Source of the DNA: Bryobacterales bacterium
GTDB lineage: Bacteria; Acidobacteriota; Terriglobia; Bryobacterales; UBA6623
Assembly (NCBI GenBank): GCA_028819255.1
Contig: JAPPMB010000137.1
Coordinates: forward strand, 1-64,000
Length of the DNA stretch: 64,000 nt
Direction of reading: 5' to 3'
Part shown: positions 55,045 through 64,000 of the stretch, piece by piece
How positions within the stretch are numbered: the stretch's first letter is position 1
How the letters are laid out: each line of letters starts with the position of its first letter
Made by a program: the position numbers and the translations under genes
Notes under the pieces: generated by a model
Told to the model about the DNA's origin: nothing
The model's database searches: none
Seen by the model: only the letters and a program-made list of their open reading frames with translations

Positions 55045-56823
55045 ATGGCTCCTTCGCGGAAGGGTCGCCACGGCACGGGCATCGCCAGGCCCCTCCGAAG
55101 GTTCCCATGTCGTCGAGCCGCGTGGGCTTGCTGGATCGCATTCCTCTGCGTGTTCCAGCCGGAGGAGGGTTTCCCCCAGGTACGGCTCCCTGCGGAGTCT
55201 GTCGCCGAGTTCGAGCGAGCCTTGGCCCACTTCCGGGCCGGAAGCTACGAAGCGGCCCTGCAAGAGATTGAGCCGCTAGGAAGCCGCTACCCGGATGCTG
55301 CGGAGATCCAGCACTTGCTGGCGATCATCCTCGACCTGAATCGGCGCCCGGAAGAGGCCAACCGGCACTTCCGGCGGGCCGTGGAACTCCAGCCGCGGTC
55401 GGTCGGGTTTCGGACGAATTTCGGCGCCAGTCTGATGCGCCTTGGGCAAGCGTTGGAGGCGGAGCGCCAGTTTCGACACGCTCTCGAGCTGGAACCGAAC
55501 CATCCGACGGCAAGCTTCAATCTGGGGACCACACTCTTGCAGCAGGGCCGGCCCGAAGACGCTCTGCCGTGGCTCGAGAAGGCGCTCTCGATCCAGCCGG
55601 ACGTCTTTCAGAACGCCTATCAGCTTGCCTACTGTCGATTCCTGCTGGGCAGGTACGAGGCGGCAGACACGCTGTTGAGGAGACTTGCGGGCGTGGCGGA
55701 GTCCCGAGCCGAGGTGCGGTTCCTGCAAGCACTTACGGATCGGGCGCTCGGGCGTGCCGACCGGACCGACGAGATCATGCGAGCGATCAGTCCGATGCTG
55801 AACGGGCAGCCTGAGATGGAATTCCAGGCTGCGCTGCTGCTGCTGAATCAGGACCTGGCCGCACCGTCCGAAGAGCTGCTCCGGTCGGTAGTCGGACAGC
55901 TCCCGGCCTCCTATCCGGCCCATTTTCACCTGGCCGTTGCTCAGGAGAGGCTCGGCAAGCTGCCCGAAGCCGTCCGGACGGCGAGGGCCGCGCTGGCCCT
56001 CGAGGAGACCTCGGAGGCTCACTTGCTCCTGGCGGACCTCCTCGAGTCGCAGGGACAGCCTCTCGAGGCCGTGACGCACTTCCAGAGGGCGGTCGCTCTC
56101 GATCCCACCTCCGAACACTACTTCGCACTCGGGTACGAGTTCCTAAGTCACTGGAACTGGGAGGCCGCGGCGCAGGTTTTCTCCGAAGGCCTCGAACGGG
56201 TGCCCGACTCCTGGAACCTCTGGATCGGCGCGGGAGCGGCGGCGCTCGGTCTGACGCGGTACGAGGAAGCGACGCGGGCCTTCCTGAAGGCCGTAGGGCT
56301 GAGGCCCGAGGAGATGATGGGTTTCCATCTCCTTTCGCAGGCCTTCGATCGATCGGAACAGTCATTCGAGGACGCCTTGCTCTCTTTCCGGCAACTTCTC
56401 GAGCGGGATCCAATGAATCCGCTCGCCCGATACTTCGAGGCGCTCGCCACGTTCCGCCAGGCGTCACGCTCGGGAGATTTCAGCCAAGTCGCGAACCGGG
56501 TTGACACGCTGGCCGAGCTGACCCGGGAGGACCCGCGCTACCTGGAAGCCCAGCTGCTAATGAGCGAAATCCAATTCGAGCTCCAGAACTGGCCCGCTGC
56601 AGTCGAAGCGCTCCACCAGGCCGTCCGACTCGATCCGGATCACGTATTGGCCCACTACCGGCTCGGACTCGCGCTTCAGAGGACCGGGAAACGGCAGGAG
56701 GCTCGTCAGATGCTCCAGCGGTACCGTGAGTTGAAGGACCGGGAAGACCGCACGATCGGCGAGAGAGTCGCGGTGACCACCCGGTTCATCGTCGATCTCA
56801 AAAAGGATGGCAGGCGTCGCTGA
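55045..56823 (+). CDS. Secreted TPR-repeat protein
   Basis: The 592-residue protein has an N-terminal basic region and a hydrophobic segment (AAWACWIAFLCVFQP), then about a dozen tetratricopeptide repeats. Examples are ANRHFRRAVELQPRSVGFRTN, AERQFRHALELEPNHPTAS, ALPWLEKALSIQPDVFQN and AVEALHQAVRLDPDHVLAHY. TPR arrays form protein-binding superhelices. In Acidobacteriota, such proteins are commonly near CRTAC1/UnbV proteins like the one at 48.8-50.5 kb. It ends in a lysine- and arginine-rich tail (DLKKDGRRR). No enzyme domain is visible. Confidence 0.88.
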   Translation: MAPSRKGRHGTGIARPLRRFPCRRAAWACWIAFLCVFQPEEGFPQVRLPAESVAEFERALAHFRAGSYEAALQEIEPLGSRYPDAAEIQHLLAIILDLNRRPEEANRHFRRAVELQPRSVGFRTNFGASLMRLGQALEAERQFRHALELEPNHPTASFNLGTTLLQQGRPEDALPWLEKALSIQPDVFQNAYQLAYCRFLLGRYEAADTLLRRLAGVAESRAEVRFLQALTDRALGRADRTDEIMRAISPMLNGQPEMEFQAALLLLNQDLAAPSEELLRSVVGQLPASYPAHFHLAVAQERLGKLPEAVRTARAALALEETSEAHLLLADLLESQGQPLEAVTHFQRAVALDPTSEHYFALGYEFLSHWNWEAAAQVFSEGLERVPDSWNLWIGAGAAALGLTRYEEATRAFLKAVGLRPEEMMGFHLLSQAFDRSEQSFEDALLSFRQLLERDPMNPLARYFEALATFRQASRSGDFSQVANRVDTLAELTREDPRYLEAQLLMSEIQFELQNWPAAVEALHQAVRLDPDHVLAHYRLGLALQRTGKRQEARQMLQRYRELKDREDRTIGERVAVTTRFIVDLKKDGRRR

Positions 56824-57432
56824 CGCCGAACAGCTTGTCCGCGAGGGAGAGCTCTCGACGGATCTGGAAGGTCTCTCGGGCTTGGGCCAGGAAGTGAAGG
56901 TCGATCCTCGGGCTCCTCCGCGCTGGTCCGGAATGCCCTGAGCCGACTTGCAGCAGCATCCTTCGACTACCTTGGGCTTCATCCGTTGGGCTACGTCCGG
57001 GACGTCCGAGTGGAGGACCGCAACGTGCTCCAAGATCTGACGGCCTCGACGAGGCACCGCAGCCCACCTGTCCGATTCCACTGTCGTCGAAATCGTTCCT
57101 GAGCGTTCCGCACGTTCCGTCTGCCGAGCACCTCCTCCGTTGCCACTTGCACCGCGAGGCATTCCGCAGGACCTCGCTGCACTGGAACACTCCCAGAGGG
57201 CTGATCCAGGTGCTGGAAAGCCAGGTGTTGATCGAGTGACAACGAGCTCACGCTCCCTTGTTGGACCGCCTGTCCCAAGCCGAGCCGACGGCGCATTCTC
57301 CCGAGTCGGAGTCGAACTTCGCGCCGTTTCTTCGCGACAGGTCAGAATTGATTGGATTGCCTTCGATTCCGAACCTACACTGAATTCGCCGTTCGGGGAT
57401 TCAGCCGGCGGTCCGAGTTCAAGGAGGACACC
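56824..57432. other. Gap before the PIG-L gene
   Basis: About 600 bases without a recognisable gene on either strand. Minus-strand frames show some protein-like segments, for example DLHFLAQARETFQIRRELSL, but no start or family. A coding relic is possible. The AAGGAGG site at 57422-57428 belongs to the following gene. Confidence 0.45.
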
Positions 57433-60180
57433 ATGCGAATGCAGTTTCGAATCCGCAGCCTGGCCTTTCCGTTCCTAGTGTCGATGTGCTTCGTGGCTGG
57501 CCCGACGCAGCCTGTGACCGGCGCGCCCGGATCCGGCCTCGACCGGGTCCTGACGCTGGCGGAGTCAAGGACGGGCCCCCACGCTCTCTCGGTGGACCGG
57601 GGCGCTTCGGGCCTCTGGCAGCGGCTCCTGCGGCTGCAGACGACGGCGAGCGTCCTCTATACGATCGCTCATCCCGATGACGAGCAGGGAGGGACCCTGA
57701 CGTACCTCAGCCGAGGCCGGGGCGTGCGGACCTCGCTCCTGTCGCTCAATCGCGGCGAGGGCGGCGCCAATGCCATCGGTCCCGAGCTGTTTGACGGATT
57801 GGGCTTGGTTCGAACCGAGGAGCTGCTCGTTTCCGACCGCTATTACGGCCTGGACGACCAGTACTTCACGACGTTGATCGACTACGGCTACTCCAAGAAC
57901 TTGGACGAGGCGCTCCGTCAATGGGGAAGGGAGAACGTCCTTCGGGATGTCGTGCGGGTGATTCGGATCAACCGTCCGCTAGTTCTCATCTCGCGCTTTT
58001 ACGGCGGCCCGAGAGACGGACACGGCAACCACGAGACGGCCGGAGCCGTGACACAGGAGGCGTTCGACGCGGCAGGGGATCCCGATCGGTTCCCCGATCA
58101 GATCGGCAAGGAGGGACTCCGGCCCTGGCAGCCCCTGAAGCTGTATCGAAGCAACCTCCGCTCGAGACGCCTGTCGGGTCCCGGCATCGAGCCTCCGGAT
58201 CACCGCTGGCACGTTGACGTCAATTCCGGAACGTTCAGCCCCTGGCTGGGAGAGAGCTACGAAGAGTTCGCGGCGCTGGGCCTGAGCTTTCAGCGCTCCC
58301 AGGTGAGCGGCCGCCGGCGCGAGCGGTCCGGAGAACATCACCAGTACTTCGAGAGAGTGCGGAGCCGGGTGGAAGGTCCGGAGCGGGAAACCGGATTCTT
58401 CGACGGGATCGACACGTCTGTCGCGGGAGTCTTCGAACTGTTGGGAGCCGCGCCTCCCGAGGGCGTCTTCAGGTTGCTCCTGGAAGTCGAGGGCAACGTC
58501 AGCGATGCCGTCGCAGCCTATAGCGCACGCAATCCAGCCGCGGTTGTGCCCTTTCTGGTTCGGGGTCTGGGCGTGACGCGCGAGGCGATACGCCTCTCCC
58601 AAGGCCACGATGAGGCGCTGTTCCTCCTTGCAATCAAGGAGCACCAGTTCCAGGAAGCCATCAACACGGCTCTCGGAATTCAGTTCCGAGCCGTGTCCGC
58701 GCCGCTCGATTCCGGAGCGCCGGCTTCACCGTTCGCTCCGCTCGCCACCATGGGGCCCGCGGTTCCAGGCCAGCGGTTCCAAGTCGAAGTCTCCATCGTC
58801 AATCCCAGCAGCCTCCCGATTGAAACCGAAGGAATCGCCTTTGAAGGCGCTGGCGACTGGGGGGTCGAGGGGGATTCCAGTTCGGGCAAGGTGCTCCGGT
58901 CCGGCAAGAGGCTTGCAGCCCGGTTTGTCGTTGAGACGCCTCGGGATGCGGCCCTCTCACGGCGCTACTTTCATCGCGAATCGATCCGCGACAGCCGCTA
59001 CGCCGTCCGGGATCCGGAATCCCTGCACCTTGCCGGGCGTGCTCCTGCCCTCTCGGCGGCGGTCGACTACGCCATTGGCGGCCAGTCGGTGCGCGCCGGC
59101 GGGGTCGTGTACCGCCGGGAAGCGAACCTTCCGTACGGATACGAGTACCGCGAGCTGAAGATCGTTCCGGCACTCGCCGTGAACGTCTCGCCGGCCAATC
59201 TGATCGTTCCGCTTGGCTCGCGTCGGAACGCGGTGTCGGTTGATGTGGAGGTGCTCAACAGCCAGGACGGCGAGATCCAGGGTGAACTCTCGCTGGAAAC
59301 CCCCGAAGGCTGGCTCGCCGAGCCGGCTAGGCAGAAGTTCGAGTTCTCCCAGACGAACGCACGCCGCAACTTCAGCTTCTCGGTCACCGTGCCCCGACTC
59401 CGGGAAGGGACGTACGATCTGCGAGCCGTCGCCCGTGCGGGAGGGCGGGAATACCGCCAGGGATATCAGGTGATCCGGCACAGGGACTACGACGTTCGCT
59501 ACCTGTACCGGGATTCCGTGACACGTGTCCGGGGCGTCGATGTCAAGATCGCTTCCGGCTTGAAGGTGGGGTACGTGATGGGCGTGGGAGACGAGGTTCC
59601 AAGCGGAATCGAACAGATGGGCGCCGAGGTCACCTTGCTGGGCACCGACGATCTGGCTACGGGAGACCTGGGGACCTATGGGGCGATCGTGGTGGGCACG
59701 CGGGCCTACGCTGTGCGGCGGGACCTGATCAACTACAACCGGCGTCTGCTGGAGTACGCCCGCGACGGCGGAAACCTGGTCATTCTCTACCAGACCCAGG
59801 AGTTCGTGCCCGCCAAGTGGGCGGCGTTCCCGGCCGATCTGCCGCGCAGGGCGGAGGAGGTTTCCGAGGAGGATTCGCCCGTCCGAATCCTGGCTCCCGA
59901 CCATCCCGTTTTCCTGCGACCCAACGCGGTCGTGGCCGCCGACTTCGAGGACTGGATCGAGCAGCGCGGCTCCAAGTTCTTTTCCTCCTGGGACAGCGCG
60001 TACGTGCCCCTCGTCGAGACACAGGACAAGGGCCAGGCACCTCAGAGCGGCGGATGGCTAACGGCGCGGTTCGGCAGGGGCCACTACACCTACTTCGCCT
60101 ATGCGGTCCACCGGCAGCTCCCCTACAGCGTGCCCGGAGCGTATCGCATCTTCGCCAACGTCCTGTCCCTTGGCCACTGA
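57433..60180 (+). CDS. Large secreted PIG-L family deacetylase with C-terminal amidotransferase-like domain
   Basis: The 915-residue protein starts with a signal peptide. The PIG-L/LmbE deacetylase domain covers about residues 65-320, with the zinc motif AHPDDE at 79-84 and the distal HGNHETAG. Beta-sandwich-like regions follow. The last 220 residues (GLKVGYVMGVGDEVPSGIEQM...) resemble a class I amidotransferase-like fold without an obvious catalytic Cys. ATG at 57433 has AAGGAGG upstream. Such multi-domain deacetylases are frequent in Acidobacteriota and may remove N-acetyl groups from sugars, which would fit the nagB-like and sulfatase genes. Confidence 0.9.
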   Translation: MRMQFRIRSLAFPFLVSMCFVAGPTQPVTGAPGSGLDRVLTLAESRTGPHALSVDRGASGLWQRLLRLQTTASVLYTIAHPDDEQGGTLTYLSRGRGVRTSLLSLNRGEGGANAIGPELFDGLGLVRTEELLVSDRYYGLDDQYFTTLIDYGYSKNLDEALRQWGRENVLRDVVRVIRINRPLVLISRFYGGPRDGHGNHETAGAVTQEAFDAAGDPDRFPDQIGKEGLRPWQPLKLYRSNLRSRRLSGPGIEPPDHRWHVDVNSGTFSPWLGESYEEFAALGLSFQRSQVSGRRRERSGEHHQYFERVRSRVEGPERETGFFDGIDTSVAGVFELLGAAPPEGVFRLLLEVEGNVSDAVAAYSARNPAAVVPFLVRGLGVTREAIRLSQGHDEALFLLAIKEHQFQEAINTALGIQFRAVSAPLDSGAPASPFAPLATMGPAVPGQRFQVEVSIVNPSSLPIETEGIAFEGAGDWGVEGDSSSGKVLRSGKRLAARFVVETPRDAALSRRYFHRESIRDSRYAVRDPESLHLAGRAPALSAAVDYAIGGQSVRAGGVVYRREANLPYGYEYRELKIVPALAVNVSPANLIVPLGSRRNAVSVDVEVLNSQDGEIQGELSLETPEGWLAEPARQKFEFSQTNARRNFSFSVTVPRLREGTYDLRAVARAGGREYRQGYQVIRHRDYDVRYLYRDSVTRVRGVDVKIASGLKVGYVMGVGDEVPSGIEQMGAEVTLLGTDDLATGDLGTYGAIVVGTRAYAVRRDLINYNRRLLEYARDGGNLVILYQTQEFVPAKWAAFPADLPRRAEEVSEEDSPVRILAPDHPVFLRPNAVVAADFEDWIEQRGSKFFSSWDSAYVPLVETQDKGQAPQSGGWLTARFGRGHYTYFAYAVHRQLPYSVPGAYRIFANVLSLGH

Positions 60181-60424
60181 TCGGAGGAAGGCGCTTGGTC
60201 GGGCCCGCGCAGTGCCCCGGAACCCCACGTTGACCTCGGCACTCCACCCGAGTGCTGCCACCATGTCTGGGTAGTTACCCGTTTCGGCAACCTACGGACT
60301 TCAACGCCCACTTTGGGCTCGATCATGATCCTCCCGCCGGTGCATTGTCGATAGAATGTCTCTGAGTTCCAGCGCCGGAGGGCGAACCGGAGTGTTCGTA
60401 TCCCGGCCGGGCTGACCCGGAAGC

Positions 60425-61843
60425 ATGACAGTTCACACCACGCCGACACGTCGATCCGTTCTGCGCGATGCCACGATGGGCATCGGCTGGTGCGCGTTTG
60501 CTTCGCTGCTGGCCAGGGAACACGCGCACGGGTCCTATGATCCCGCAGACCCGCTCGCCCCAAAGATGCCTCCCCTGCCGGCCAGAGCGAAGCGAGTCAT
60601 CCACATCTTCATGAACGGCGGCCCCTCGCAGGTCGACACGTTTGACCCGAAGCCCGCGCTGACGCGATACGGCGGTCAGAAGCTTCCGGTCCATCTCCGG
60701 ACCGAGCGCGAGACAGGCGCCGCATTTCCTTCGCCGTTCGAATTCAGGAAGCACGGTCAGAGCGGTATCGAGGTCAGCGAGATCTTTCCGAAGGTCGCGG
60801 AACACGTTGACGATCTCTGCGTGATTCGGTCCATGCACACCAACATTCCGAACCACGGTCCCTCCCTGATGTTGATGAACACAGGGTCGAGCCAGCAGTC
60901 GCGCCCCAGTTTCGGCTCCTGGCTCACATACGGACTGGGCACGGAGAACCGCAATCTCCCCGGTTTCGTCGTCCTCTGTCCCGGCGGGTACCCGGTCTTC
61001 GCGGCGCGGAACTGGCGTTCGGCGTTTCTGCCGGGTTCGTTCCAGGGAACGCATATCGACACCCTGCACCAGGCTCCGGAGAAGCTGATCGCGAACGTTC
61101 GGAGCGGATTCGCGAGCGAGGGCTCCCAGCGCCGGCAGCTGGACCTCCTGCAGCGGCTCAACCGCGTCCACGCATCAGACAGGCCCGGGGATGCACTGCT
61201 GGAGGCGAGGGCTCAGTCCTTCGAACTGGCATTTCGCATGCAGATGGAGGCTACCGATGTCTTCAACGTCGGCCGCGAGCCGGAGTCGGTGCGCAACTTG
61301 TACGGGGACACGGTGCATGGCCGGCAAATGCTGATCGCCCGCAGACTCCTCGAAAAGGGCGTCCGGGTTGTCCAGGTCTGGCACGGCGCCGGACAGCCGT
61401 GGGACTCTCACAGCGAAATCGAGGCGAACCACCGTCGACTGGCCGGAGAATGCGACGCTCCGATCGCCGCCTTGCTCACCGACCTGAAGCAGCGTGGAAT
61501 GCTTGACGACACACTCGTCATCTGGGGCGGTGAGTTCGGACGGACGCCGGTCGTCGAGTTGACGTCGTTCGGCTCGAATCACGGCAAGAACGGGCGCGAC
61601 CACAACTCGTACGGGTTCTCGATGTGGCTTGCCGGCGGGGGCGTCAAGGGCGGCTACGTTCACGGCGCAACCGACGATTTCGGGTTTCGGGCCGCGGAGA
61701 AGAAGGTCCACGTGCATGACCTGCACGCCACGCTGCTGTATCTGCTGGGCTTCGACCACGAGCGATTCACGTTCCGACACTCGGGCAGGGACTTCCGATT
61801 CACGGATGTCCACGGCCGGGTCGTGCATGACCTGATCAGCTGA
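60425..61843 (+). CDS. DUF1501 protein, Tat-exported (copy 2)
   Basis: The 472-residue protein has a Tat-like N-terminus (TRRSVLRDATMGIGWCAFASLL). The family core HIFMNGGPSQVDTFDPKPAL, the QVWHGAGQPWDSHSEIE segment, VIWGGEFGRTP and GRDHNSYGFSMWLAGGGVKGG are present. It is a paralogue of copy 1 at 29 kb but lacks an adjoining DUF1549/DUF1553 gene. The upstream PIG-L gene lies 244 bases away in the same direction. Function is unknown; phosphatase-superfamily ancestry suggests ester hydrolysis. Confidence 0.95.
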   Translation: MTVHTTPTRRSVLRDATMGIGWCAFASLLAREHAHGSYDPADPLAPKMPPLPARAKRVIHIFMNGGPSQVDTFDPKPALTRYGGQKLPVHLRTERETGAAFPSPFEFRKHGQSGIEVSEIFPKVAEHVDDLCVIRSMHTNIPNHGPSLMLMNTGSSQQSRPSFGSWLTYGLGTENRNLPGFVVLCPGGYPVFAARNWRSAFLPGSFQGTHIDTLHQAPEKLIANVRSGFASEGSQRRQLDLLQRLNRVHASDRPGDALLEARAQSFELAFRMQMEATDVFNVGREPESVRNLYGDTVHGRQMLIARRLLEKGVRVVQVWHGAGQPWDSHSEIEANHRRLAGECDAPIAALLTDLKQRGMLDDTLVIWGGEFGRTPVVELTSFGSNHGKNGRDHNSYGFSMWLAGGGVKGGYVHGATDDFGFRAAEKKVHVHDLHATLLYLLGFDHERFTFRHSGRDFRFTDVHGRVVHDLIS

Positions 61844-61957
61844 CCTCGCCGCCGGCTCGACGTCGGTCGGAATCCGCCTCGCAGCGTCAGGCTAGAATGG
61901 GAGTGCGTGGGGCGTCCGTCCGGAGGCCCCAGCGTTGCCGGAAGGCAAGGTGACCCG

Positions 61958-62662
61958 TTGGCTAGGCTCCGTCGCAAGGATCTGAAACGAGACCGGTTCG
62001 TCGAGGAGGTCACACACCAGGTAAGGTTCGTTACCAGGCACAAGAGGCAGTTCATCGGCGCGGGCATTGCAGCTGCTGTCCTGCTCGTCGCCGGAGTTGG
62101 CTACTGGACCTACGACAGGCAGAGACAGGCCGAGTCCCGCGCCGCCCTGCAGGAGGCGATCGAACTGTTCCACGGCGAGGTCACCTCCGAGGAGCGCCCC
62201 GGCTTCAAGACGTTCGCCACCGAGGCCGACCGAACCGACCAGGTCACGCGCGCCCTCGACGCAATCAGCCTGGACTACCCCGGAACGGTCGCCGCCACGG
62301 GCGCGTCGTACTACTCCGGTCTCCTGGACCGGGAGCACGGCAACATCGCTGAGGCGCGCGCTCATTTCGAGCAGGCCGTAAGAGGGAGGGGGGCCGAGTT
62401 TGCGGCCTTGGCTCGCCTCGCGCTCGGAGGGCTGCTGCTCGACCAGGGAGAAGCCGATGCGGCCAGGGTGCAGTTCGAAACGCTGGCTGAAGACCCCACC
62501 CGTCTTGTATCCCGGGATCTCGCAAACATCGAGATCGCCCGCACGTTTGCCGTCAGCGATCCGGAGCGGGCCCGCGAAATCCTGAGCACAATCCAAGCGG
62601 AGAACGGTCCCGCCAGTGCCATGGCGTCAGCGTTGATGGAGACACTGGGCGAGGGCGGCTGA
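61958..62662 (+). CDS. YfgM-like tetratricopeptide membrane protein
   Basis: The 234-residue product has a charged N-terminus, one membrane helix (FIGAGIAAAVLLVAGVGYWTY) near residues 31-51, and a periplasmic TPR-like region with ALARLALGGLLLDQGEADAARVQF. This is the architecture of YfgM/TPR_21 proteins, ancillary to the Sec translocon and to periplasmic chaperones. TTG at 61958 is the likely start. In-frame codons upstream to 61907 are possible but not protein-like. It is followed by dgt after 14 bases, so the two are co-transcribed. Confidence 0.8.
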   Translation: MARLRRKDLKRDRFVEEVTHQVRFVTRHKRQFIGAGIAAAVLLVAGVGYWTYDRQRQAESRAALQEAIELFHGEVTSEERPGFKTFATEADRTDQVTRALDAISLDYPGTVAATGASYYSGLLDREHGNIAEARAHFEQAVRGRGAEFAALARLALGGLLLDQGEADAARVQFETLAEDPTRLVSRDLANIEIARTFAVSDPERAREILSTIQAENGPASAMASALMETLGEGG

Positions 62663-62676
62663 TCCCCGGTAGGGCG

Positions 62677-63837
62677 ATGACAGCCAGGCTGCGGTTCCCT
62701 ACCGGGCAATCGCGCCTGCGCAGGCACCCGGAGCCTCCGGACCCAGACACGTACCGCAATCCGTTCCAGCGGGACCGGGACCGCATCATCCACTCCCGTG
62801 CATTCCGGCGGCTTGCAGGAAAGACCCAGGTCATAACCCTCCCGAGCTCCGAGCACAGTCGGACCCGGCTGACCCATACGATCGAGGTGTCGCAGATCGC
62901 ACGGACCGTCGCGACGGCACTGGGGCTCAACGTCGACCTCGTTGAGGCGCTTGCGCTTGGCCACGACCTCGGGCACCCGGCATTCGGCCACACGGGAGAG
63001 ACTGCCCTGAACGCCGAAATGCGCCGGCACGGACTGCACTTCGACCACAACCTGCATGCCCTGCGCATCGTTGAGCACTTCGAGGGCCGCTACGCCGCGT
63101 TCCGCGGCCTGAACCTGACGTTCGAGGTCCGGGAGGGTCTGATCAAGCACTCCCGCGACCTGGACCCGGATGAGCCCCTCCACCGGGCATACTGTGAGTA
63201 CCTGCCGGGTCAGCAACCGCTGCTCGAGGCTCAGATGATCGACGCGGCCGACGAGGTGGCCTACCTGACCGCCGACCTCGAGGACGCCGTCGAGGGGCGG
63301 TTTCTCGATCAGCACGAGATTCGTCGGCGAGTGCCGGCGTTTGCCGACCTTGCGTACCGAGTGCGGTCAGAGTATCCGGGCTGCGACAGCCGTCGCGCAA
63401 TGCGGGAAACGCAGCGCCGGCTGGTCGGCCTGCTCGTGCGAGGTCTGATCGAGGGCATCCGGTGCACTGCCGAGGATTCCGGCGCCAATAGCTGGCAGGC
63501 TGTCCGTCACCTGCCTGAGAGGATAGTCACATCCGCCGAGCCAACCGCGGAGACGATGCGGGAGATTCGATCTCTTCTGACCGAGTCATACTACACTGCC
63601 ATGGCCACCCGCCGGATCGCGAACCGGTGCGCGGACAAGCTGAGAGAACTCTTCCGGCACTACATGGACCACCCGCAGGCTCTGCCGGACAATCGGGCCG
63701 AACTTCTCCGAAGCGAACCGCTGCCCCAGGTCGTCTGCGATTACGTGGCCGGCATGACGGACGCGTACCTGCTCAGGCGCTACGATCAGCTGTTGGGCGG
63801 GAGGCGCAGTGAGGAGCTCAGTGGCACCCTCGCATAG
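62677..63837 (+). CDS. dgt: Deoxyguanosinetriphosphate triphosphohydrolase-like protein
   Basis: This is an HD-domain dNTP triphosphohydrolase of 386 residues. It cleaves dGTP (or other dNTPs) to the nucleoside and triphosphate, controlling the dNTP pool. Metal-binding residues are visible: His67 in RLTHTIEV, His96-Asp97 in GHDLGHPAFGHTGE, and the distal Asp in MIDAADEVAY. The N-terminal DRDRIIHSRAFRRLAGKTQV motif is typical. It follows the YfgM-like gene and is overlapped at its end by the start of the next gene. Confidence 0.95.
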   Translation: MTARLRFPTGQSRLRRHPEPPDPDTYRNPFQRDRDRIIHSRAFRRLAGKTQVITLPSSEHSRTRLTHTIEVSQIARTVATALGLNVDLVEALALGHDLGHPAFGHTGETALNAEMRRHGLHFDHNLHALRIVEHFEGRYAAFRGLNLTFEVREGLIKHSRDLDPDEPLHRAYCEYLPGQQPLLEAQMIDAADEVAYLTADLEDAVEGRFLDQHEIRRRVPAFADLAYRVRSEYPGCDSRRAMRETQRRLVGLLVRGLIEGIRCTAEDSGANSWQAVRHLPERIVTSAEPTAETMREIRSLLTESYYTAMATRRIANRCADKLRELFRHYMDHPQALPDNRAELLRSEPLPQVVCDYVAGMTDAYLLRRYDQLLGGRRSEELSGTLA

Positions 63838-64000
63838 ATTCGGCTGGCTGCGTCTGGCGGGCGTCGCAGGATTGGCGTGCTGGGCGCTTGTCCCGCTAGT
63901 CCCGATGCCAATCGTCAGCTGCCCATGCGATCACGCCGAGGCCGAGACCCTCGCGAGCAGGGTCTGCAGCCTGTGCGGCACAGCGGAGCGGCACACCGAC
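63809..64000 (+). CDS. Start of a cysteine-containing secreted or membrane protein (runs off the window)
   Basis: From GTG at 63809 (or 63821) the frame stays open to the end of the window, overlapping the dgt stop. The product begins with a basic segment, then a hydrophobic helix (LAGVAGLACWALVPLV), then a Cys-containing part with SCPCDH and VCSLCGTAERH. A lipoprotein or small metal-binding protein is possible. GAGGAG at 63811-63816 fits the second start. Too little is visible to name the family. Confidence 0.5.
   Translation, partial: MRSSVAPSHRFGWLRLAGVAGLACWALVPLVPMPIVSCPCDHAEAETLASRVCSLCGTAERHTD

Overview
The window is GC-rich chromosomal DNA with a strong third-position G/C preference. 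It most likely comes from an uncultured Acidobacteriota. The best indicators are two very large Oar-type TonB-dependent receptors with an N-terminal carboxypeptidase-regulatory-like domain, several cytochrome-c-like DUF1549/DUF1553, DUF1592 and DUF1552 proteins, two DUF1501 proteins, a CRTAC1/UnbV protein, ankyrin and TPR secreted proteins, and three sulfatase-fold enzymes. Planctomycetes share the DUF1501/DUF1553 genes, but Oar-type receptors favour Acidobacteriota. I saw no rRNA, tRNA or CRISPR array.

Layout. 0-3 kb: an AttEFGH-like set (truncated FtsX permease, LolD-type ATPase, AttH lipocalin). 3-5.5 kb: minus-strand operon of a hydrolase, panE and nadC. 5.8-11.5 kb: a sulfatase, an unrecognised ORF and TonB receptor 1. 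12-15.4 kb: two half-size DMT transporters converging on rluB, then scpB-scpA. 15.4-22 kb: nagB-like deaminase divergent from an MFS transporter, Gfo/Idh oxidoreductase, sulfatase and a short-chain fatty acid transporter. 22-26 kb: a decayed accessory patch with a DNA methylase gene split by two in-frame TAG codons beside an IS1595-type transposase relic. 26-28.7 kb: a sulfatase-fold protein with Thr at the nucleophile position, and a dienelactone hydrolase. 29-43.6 kb: the DUF1501/DUF1553 and DUF1592/DUF1552/ankyrin block, which also holds a lone TPR protein. 44-50.5 kb: TonB receptor 2, APC permease and CRTAC1 protein. 50.5-54.7 kb: a second decayed patch with two damaged vapBC-type modules, coding relics and an NHL-repeat gene. 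55-64 kb: TPR protein, PIG-L deacetylase, DUF1501, a YfgM-like protein, dgt and a partial gene at the edge.

Together the genes suggest a heterotroph with outer-membrane uptake of large ligands, secreted or Tat-exported hydrolases for sulfated and amino-sugar-containing material, and multihaem-like surface proteins of unknown function. The two decayed patches are where sequence and expectation disagree most. The methylase, the two vapC genes and the transposase each carry identifiable lesions. TAG is an ordinary stop codon for at least fourteen genes here, so the in-frame TAGs look like nonsense mutations rather than a reassigned codon.
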